Assembly: GCA_948474755.1 (NCBI GenBank) | Contig: CAOLHI010001428.1 | Location: 394,228 to 458,227, forward strand | Reading direction: 5' to 3' | Origin: Ctenosaura bakeri | Taxonomy: Eukaryota; Chordata; Lepidosauria; Squamata; Iguanidae | DNA: 64,000 bases | Shown: positions 58,796-64,000 of the stretch, in pieces | Numbering within the stretch: the stretch's first letter is position 1 | Layout of the letters: the number at the start of each line of letters is the position of its first letter | Translations under genes and position numbers: made by a program | Notes under the pieces: model-generated | What the model was told of the DNA's origin: nothing | What the model saw: only the letters and a program-made list of their open reading frames with translations | Databases searched by the model: none

Positions 58796-58960
58796 CGCAA
58801 GCCTAGGGTGAGGAATGCAAGGGAATGGGAAAAGGAAAAGTGGGGGAGGCAAGCATGTGCCTCCCAAAAAATCACATTTGTGAAGTTCAACCAATAAATG
58901 TGGATGCTGATCTCTATTCTAACATCATTCTTCCTGCTCATTTGGATCTAATCAATCTAA

Positions 58961-59144
58961 GGCCTTTCTGCACTTCATTGTTACAGTGCTATTATTCCAT
59001 TCTCAACATGCTGTGGAATTCTGGGGTTTGTAGTTTACTGAGGCCAAAGCGCTCTCTGGCTGAGAATTCTGAATGCCCCTCCCTAAACTGCAAATCCCAG
59101 GATTCCACAGGATGTTGAAAGTGGAATAATAGCACTATAACAGT
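58961..59144. mobile_element. GGCC-ended palindromic element, copy A5 (second subtype)
   Basis: It starts GGCCTTTCTGCACTTC. The centre GCGCTCTCTGGCTGAGAATTC is the same as in copy A4 but in reverse orientation, so these two form a subtype. The right end beyond CACTATAACAG has decayed and no duplication is visible. Confidence 0.7.
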
Positions 59145-59494
59145 GTTTTGCTTTTATTCTTGTGATACACTTTTCAGTTATTGCCCCAGTGGCATGCTCT
59201 GGAGTCAGATTCTTTACTCTCACTATGAAAATATAAATTGACAGGTGTCTTCAGAATCCCGTCAACAAAGCTCACTGTGAAGAATATCCTGGAAAACCTG
59301 GTGTTATTTCCTAAAATCTTTTGGGGTGTGATGAGGGCTTTCTCTCATAACTTGAAGATGACCCTCCTCCCCTCATTGCAAAATGAGGTCTTGAAGGATG
59401 TTTTGTGGCATCTTCAGAAACTGCGGACAACAGGCCCAACCCTCATTGATGGTTTGTTAGCTCCTACCATTTTAGTAAAGTTCCTGCCCTATCT

Positions 59495-59643
59495 AGAGAG
59501 CTAGTATGGTGTAATGGTTCGAGAAATGAACTATGACTCTGGAGCATGTCACATACTCTCAGCCCTGGAAAACCCTGTGATAGGTTCACCTTAGGGTCTC
59601 CATAAGTTGGAAACAATTTGAAGGCACACAGCAACAACAACAA
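59495..59643 (+). repeat. Sauria-type SINE with internal deletion
   Basis: The head GAGCTAGTATGGTGTAATGG and the tail AATTTGAAGGCACACAGCAA, with (CAA)n, are present, but most of the body and the B-box region are gone. Confidence 0.8.
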
Positions 59644-60740
59644 CCTACCCTATTTCCCATCCAGTTCTCCACTTTCTCCTCCACCCCATCATTCTGAAGG
59701 TACCAAGAGATTATGTTTTGCACTGAAGCTTTTCTTTGTTGGATATGTCATTTCTGCAATAATATTCGCCATACTTCTTAAACTAGCATTGCCCTAAGTG
59801 TGTCATCTGTAAAACAAAAATAATTGGACTTAGTTCCTTCTCTTTTAACAATAATTAGCATTCCATTCCATTCCATTGTCCCAGGTAACAAATTTGCGTG
59901 AAAGAATTACATTCTCTATTATGTGATGAAAATCGATGAAATGTACTCAGTACTTGCTGTAATAGTTTGTTTTAATCAAATTTACATGAAATTGAGTTCT
60001 GTATATAGTGGGATAATATTATTCATGTTATGCTCCAGTGGGCTAAACTGAAAAGAAAACTCAAGACAAGCGAAACCAATGGAGATTAAGTACTCTCTTA
60101 TGAAACTCTTTTTTATAATGTTCCAGTGGTACTCTCTTTAATATACTCTTGGTTTCAGCTGCAAAAGCACTTAGCCATCACTATCTTATTTTTCCTGGAA
60201 ACAATGATGATCAATGATACAGCTACTTTATGGTCTTTCATTTTCCCTACTGTGTAAAAAACAGCCTAGTCTACAACTATTTTGAAGTATAGATGAGCTG
60301 TTTCAGAAACTTTTCTTCATACCCTTCATACCTTAAACCATTCTGAGGGCTGTTGTAGTCTAGCAAAATGCCTACCGCATCACCCAGAGAGGCAGGGCTG
60401 GCCGCACCATTAGGCAGAGTGATCAAACATGTCAGGCAATGATGACTAGAGCAGCAACGGCAAACTTCTAGCCATCTCTTCTAAGGTAAATGGCCGTTCT
60501 CCCATCTTGGAGAACAGACCTGTATGTGCACATAAAGATATCTCTTTCCTCTTTGATTTGTTGCCTGCAGATGTAGTGGAGGATCATATCCCATTGCTTC
60601 ATATGTGAAATGAAGGGGAAGACATCTTTTTCTTTGACTCAGGAAGCAAAATGTCTTGAGCTAGCCCTGAATACAGGAAGTGGGGAAAGTTTACAAAGGC
60701 AAAATCACAGTGATCATGTCTCTTACAGATTGTGACACAA
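59644..60740. other. No recognised feature
   Basis: A (CCATT)n run lies near 59859. CAGGGCTGGCCGCACCATTA near 60394 resembles a DNA-transposon end without a partner. No gene supported. Confidence 0.4.
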
Positions 60741-61191
60741 TACTTGGCCTTTCCACATTTGCTAGGGTTAGGGATACAGGATTCCTACAAAAGTTTTTAA
60801 AAAGCACAAATATCAAAATGTGTGTGACTATGGAAAAGGGGCTGAGACATGGTGGGGTGAGTAGGCGCCCAGGCCCAAACAAGGTCAGGGAAAGGAGAGG
60901 GAAAGGGGTGGGTTGAGATGATGGCCCTATACATCTCTCTTACCCATCTCCTTCATTGGGTTGGTGGGGGGCATCAGGAGAGGGTTTGCAGTGCTGAGAA
61001 ATTGGGCTGCAATCTGTCTTTAGCTGGCCGGGCAGCAGCTGGAGGAGAAGGAAGAGGACCAGAGACAGGTTTTTAAAGGACTGGACAGCCTGATCAGAGC
61101 CACTGTGAGGGAAGGAGCTCCTGGAAAAGAAGGACTTGAGGGAGAAAGAATCTGTGAAAGTGAAACCCAAAAATGCAGAGGGCCAACTATA
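60741..61191 (-). mobile_element. pogo/Tigger-like element, copy D3
   Basis: Homologous to D1 in inverse orientation, for example ATCAAAATGTGTGTGACTATG and GGAAAGGAGAGGGAAAGGGG against the reverse complement of 38040-38140. It runs from CTTGGCCTTTCCACATTTGC to GCAGAGGGCCAACTA with TA on both sides (60741-60742 and 61190-61191). No transposase. Confidence 0.7.
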
Positions 61192-62895
61192 TTTTTAAGT
61201 CAGTACATTTGAGTTTCTTTCACTTTTCCCATTCCCTGTATGCTATGTTATAAGAACATTTTTCAACCATTGTTGTGTAATGAAGCTAAAAAATTAAAAT
61301 AAAACCATTCCCTATACAACTATAAAACAATCCTCACTTGTTGCTTCTACTCAGTATTAGCCCAAACCTCACCTATCACACTCCATAGTCCTCCTTGTTC
61401 CATTTACCATGTTCATCTCTCCAATAATAAATGTAGAGATAAAGTGCCCCCCCTCAGTTGTATTTGTGGCACATGTCTCCCCAGAAGAAAGATCCATTCA
61501 ACTCATTTCTCAGAGTTTTCAGGAAAGTGTGCATAGCATTGCAGCCTCACAAGCATAGTAACGAAAGAGCAAGATGCCATTTCCTCTTCTTCCACCTGAA
61601 GTTATGTTAATTTGGTTTGCTTTTTAGGCCCTGTAGACAGTGCAAAAGAGCAGTGGTTTTTTTGGGCTGGAGAAGAGGCTGGTAGTTTCCTGGCTGTGGG
61701 AAGGAGAATACAGCTGGATGATTTTTCAGCTTGCAGGTTAGGGAGCTATTGCATACCTTAACAACAACTGTTGTCTGCCACACTTAACTCACTCTGCCCA
61801 GGTAGGAGCTGCAATGAAAGGCAATCTCAAGCACAAGGGAGGAGGTGTCTATCGGACAGGTCTTTCCCCATACAATCAGTAACTTGAGAAGTCTCAGGAA
61901 ATATGGGCCAACCAGTATCTATGCTGGTAGGGGGAATCTTAGAGTTGTAGCTAAGAAAATAACTTTTCGTATTCTCTGTCAGATACAGTTTTTAGTCTCT
62001 GCTCTACCTCTGACACACTCTTTCAGAGAATGAGGGAAGGATCAGAGAAGATACGAGAGTGTTGGAGAATCTGTCTCCTAGCTACTCCATTCAATTCTGT
62101 TCTTCTGAAAGCTGTGTTACTTTAAAAGCTCTTCAGCAGACAAGGTTGGCTATTTAAACAACAGCAGATTCTCCCCCTGCCTCAAACCGGAATATTTTTC
62201 ACAGAGCCCCAATTGTAGTAAATAGTCATCTGTATGACCCATGATTTTCTGGGAAGCTGTGAGGAGGGAAGGGAGGCCAGGACCAGCAGTTGTTAAGGAA
62301 TTGTTTTAAAGGAATCCTATTTGTATCTGTGCGTTCACTTAAAGGCCTTAGAAGTATATTGTTGATGTTCCAGCTCTGTCTCTGTTGCAGATTTGTAGCT
62401 GTCATCTGCTATCAGCCTGGAACAACTCAAGGACGTTAAGGAAGAAAAAGTCAAGAGTCACTCATGCCATATTATTTCTGATTTCTATGTACAGATGTGA
62501 AAGCTAGCCAGTGAAGAAAGCAGACAGGAAGAACCCCACTCATTTGAAATGTTAGAAAAGAGTTCTATGGATACCATGGCCTGCACAAAGACATATAAGT
62601 GGGTGTTAGAGCAAATCAAACCTGAACTCTCACCAGAACCCAAAGTGACTGTCCTGAGGCTTATGGTACCTAGGATATATAATGAAATAACAGGATTCAC
62701 TGGAAAAGGCAATAATGTTTGATAAAGGCAGTAGGAAAAAAGGAAGACTATGGTACAGATGGGTTGAATCAATCAAGAAACCATAGCCTTGAGTTTGCCA
62801 GACCTGAATACAATGGGGTCTCTTGTGGTGGCATAGCTAGGTTCAACAGCGCCTGGAGCAAGCATGGAAGTTGCACCCCTAGGTGCTGCTTCTTC
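61192..62895. other. No gene recognised; possible hAT end near 62830
   Basis: GTGGCATAGCTAGG near 62830 resembles the CAGTGGCATAGCTAGG starts of squamate hAT elements, and GC-rich sequence begins right after, but no matching right end was found. The rest is unassigned. Confidence 0.4.
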
Positions 62896-63395
62896 TGCCA
62901 CTGACCCAGGCCAAGGAAGACCCTGGTGGGTGGGCGGTCATGAGCCAGGCCCAGAAGAGAGGACTGCTGTTGCTGCTGCTGCCACCACCGCTTCTGCACC
63001 AGGCCAAGAAGGACCCCCAGTGGGGGCAGCGGGCCAGCCTGGGAAGGCAGGCTGTTGCTGCCACTGCTTCCACAGCAGATGAGGAATGATCATGGCGGGG
63101 GTGGGGGGTGGCAGTGGGCCAGGTCCAGGAGAGAGATCTGGCTGTTGCTGCTGCCTCCACACCAGGCCAGGAATGACCCTGGCAGAGGTAGGGGGCGGTG
63201 GGGAACCAGGCCTGGGATGGCGGGCTGCTACCACCACCACCTGTGCCTGTGCATTGGGCCAAGAATGACTCCAGCGGGGAGACATCAGCAGGCCAGGCCT
63301 GGGAGGGAGAGCTGCTGCTGGTGCCACCAACGATACCACCACAGCACCAGGCCAGGAAAGACCCCAGCAGGGGTGGGCCAGGGCCAGGTAGTAGT
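62896..63395. repeat. GC-rich minisatellite, about 90-bp unit
   Basis: About six degenerate units begin near 62898, 62998, 63071, 63159, 63252 and 63342. Each runs CACCAGGCCAAGAAYGACCC, then a G-rich part, GGGCCAGGCCTGGGA, a GGCTGCTGCTGCC-type part and CCACC. Several long frames on both strands exist only because of this composition. Confidence 0.8.
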
Positions 63396-63412
63396 AGGGA
63401 GGTGTAGCTCCT

Positions 63413-63520
63413 GTCAAAAGTGATTTATGACCCTCAAATTTGATTGATTTACGACCCGTCAGATTTGATTGATTTATGACCTGTCAAAAGTGATTGATTT
63501 ATGGCCTGTCAAGAAATGAC
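63413..63520. repeat. 25-bp tandem repeat, about four units
   Basis: Units of the form GATTGATTTATGACCYGTCA with AAATTT or AAAAG variants follow one another, for example near 63440, 63465 and 63490. Confidence 0.8.
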
Positions 63521-63543
63521 TGGCACCTATCAATCTCCCTCCC

Positions 63544-63880
63544 CCGGAAGTACTAGGGCGGGACATCCGGAAGGGGCCGTACCCCTGCCCACCCACGTGG
63601 TCCAAGCCGTCCAATGGGGCGACTTCTAAACTGGGTTCCCATGGGGCCCCAGCGGAGCCACGTGACCCCCTCAGATCCACGCCGGCCAATCACGGGCGAC
63701 TTCCGGCTCGCGCTGCCATTGGTCCAGCGGGGCCGTGTGACCCCTCGAATAGCCCGCCCCACCACCCTCGACCAATAGGGACGGACCTGGACCCCTCAGA
63801 AGCACGTGTGTCAAACCGGCCAATAGGAAGACGCCCTTGGAGAGATATATTGTGGGGAGAGAAGCGGCCATTGTTGCATG
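63544..63880 (+). promoter_or_regulatory. CpG-rich promoter with five CCAAT boxes
   Basis: ETS-type CCGGAAG sites are at 63544 and 63567. CACGTG E-boxes are at 63594, 63659 and 63803. CCAAT lies at 63611, 63686, 63772 and 63820 on the + strand and at 63718-63722 on the minus strand. A GC box CCCGCCCC is at 63753. GATATATT at 63844 could act as a TATA-like box, and GCGGCCATTG at 63864 resembles a YY1 site near a start. The first ATG with a following splice donor is 40 bp further. Multiple NF-Y-type boxes at tens of bp spacing are common in housekeeping and cell-cycle promoters; any such role here is inference. The GC content differs sharply from the preceding 60 kb. Confidence 0.7.
63606..63828 (+). 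repeat. Degenerate tandem promoter module, about 75-85 bp
   Basis: Unit 1 (about 63606-63680) and unit 2 (about 63681-63767) share, in order, a CCAAT box, GGGCGACTTC or GGGGCGACTTC, CCAGCGG, then CGTGACCCC or TGTGACCCC. A third, shorter unit (about 63768-63816) has CCAAT, GGACCCCTCAGA and CACGTG, and a fourth starts CCGGCCAAT. The CCAAT boxes appear to have been multiplied by tandem duplication. Confidence 0.55.
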
Positions 63881-63905
63881 CCCGGACAAGTCCTGCGGAG
63901 ACAAC

Positions 63906-63955
63906 ATGGAGGGTACTCCCCATAAGCGAGGGAATGGGAGGCGCCCCTCCCCAAG
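63906..63955 (+). CDS. Predicted first coding exon (partial gene, unidentified)
   Basis: An ATG at 63906, about 60 bp after the TATA-like box, opens a frame of 16 codons plus two bases, encoding MEGTPHKRGNGRRPSP, a basic, proline-containing start. It reaches CCAAG|GTATGA at 63955/63956, a good match to the vertebrate 5' splice site, so the exon would end in phase 2. If unspliced, the frame stops after 31 codons at 63999, which also argues for splicing. CpG density and the promoter signals support a real gene running off the right edge. The peptide is too short to name, and I recognise no family. Confidence 0.5.
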
Positions 63956-64000
63956 GTATGATGGTCCTGTGGGCTTTTCTATGCCTCTTGCACCTTGAAT

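Noticed and set aside
62864..63423. Several 70-159-codon frames on both strands as genes
   Set aside because: They overlap each other in several frames and follow the minisatellite composition.

Overview
The window looks like squamate reptile (lizard or snake) nuclear DNA. The basis is the repeat content: tRNA-derived SINEs of the Sauria type with a Bov-B-like GAAGGCACACAACAACA tail, SINEs with a 5S rRNA head and the same kind of tail, CR1 LINE copies ending in ATTCTATG repeats, L1 ends carrying a FYHMWW motif, a SPIN-like hAT element, and many short inverted-repeat DNA elements. No bacterial-type gene, operon or CRISPR array is present. Nearly all open frames are repeat remnants or chance frames.

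Layout. From 1 to 4300 there is an L1 3' end, two palindromic elements, and a SINE split by one of them. From 4318 to 6836 lies a truncated endogenous retrovirus: GTAA flanks, a partial left LTR, an env-like transmembrane frame and a right LTR. A degraded CR1 LINE (7240-9135) and an internally deleted one (11270-11819) follow. The 15.8-20.9 kb interval is a nested cluster: two solo LTRs of one family in opposite orientation, each with a perfect 4-bp target duplication; one carries a 433-bp inverted-repeat element and has itself landed beside a DIRS-like reverse transcriptase remnant. From 20.9 to 34.8 kb there is a second L1 end, a 5S-headed SINE and mostly unassigned AT-rich DNA. From 34.8 to 45.5 kb there are several DNA transposons with readable target duplications (hAT, pogo/Tigger-like, SPIN-like), SINEs and a CR1 tail. 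From 45.5 to 52.6 kb little is recognisable. Two more solo LTRs lie at 52.6-53.7 and 56.4-57.1 kb. The last 1.1 kb changes character: a GC-rich minisatellite, a 25-bp tandem repeat, then a CpG-rich stretch with five CCAAT boxes, E-boxes and ETS-type sites, leading to an ATG and a good splice donor.

Reading. The window is best seen as intergenic DNA upstream of a gene that begins at about 63.9 kb on the + strand and runs off the right edge. I could not identify that gene. The repeats share no pathway; what they give is a relative history, because nested insertions preserve empty sites that fix element boundaries and target duplications. The clearest result is a group of inverted-repeat elements sharing a GGCCNTTTCYGCAC end and making 3-bp target duplications, supported by three paralogous or nested empty sites.
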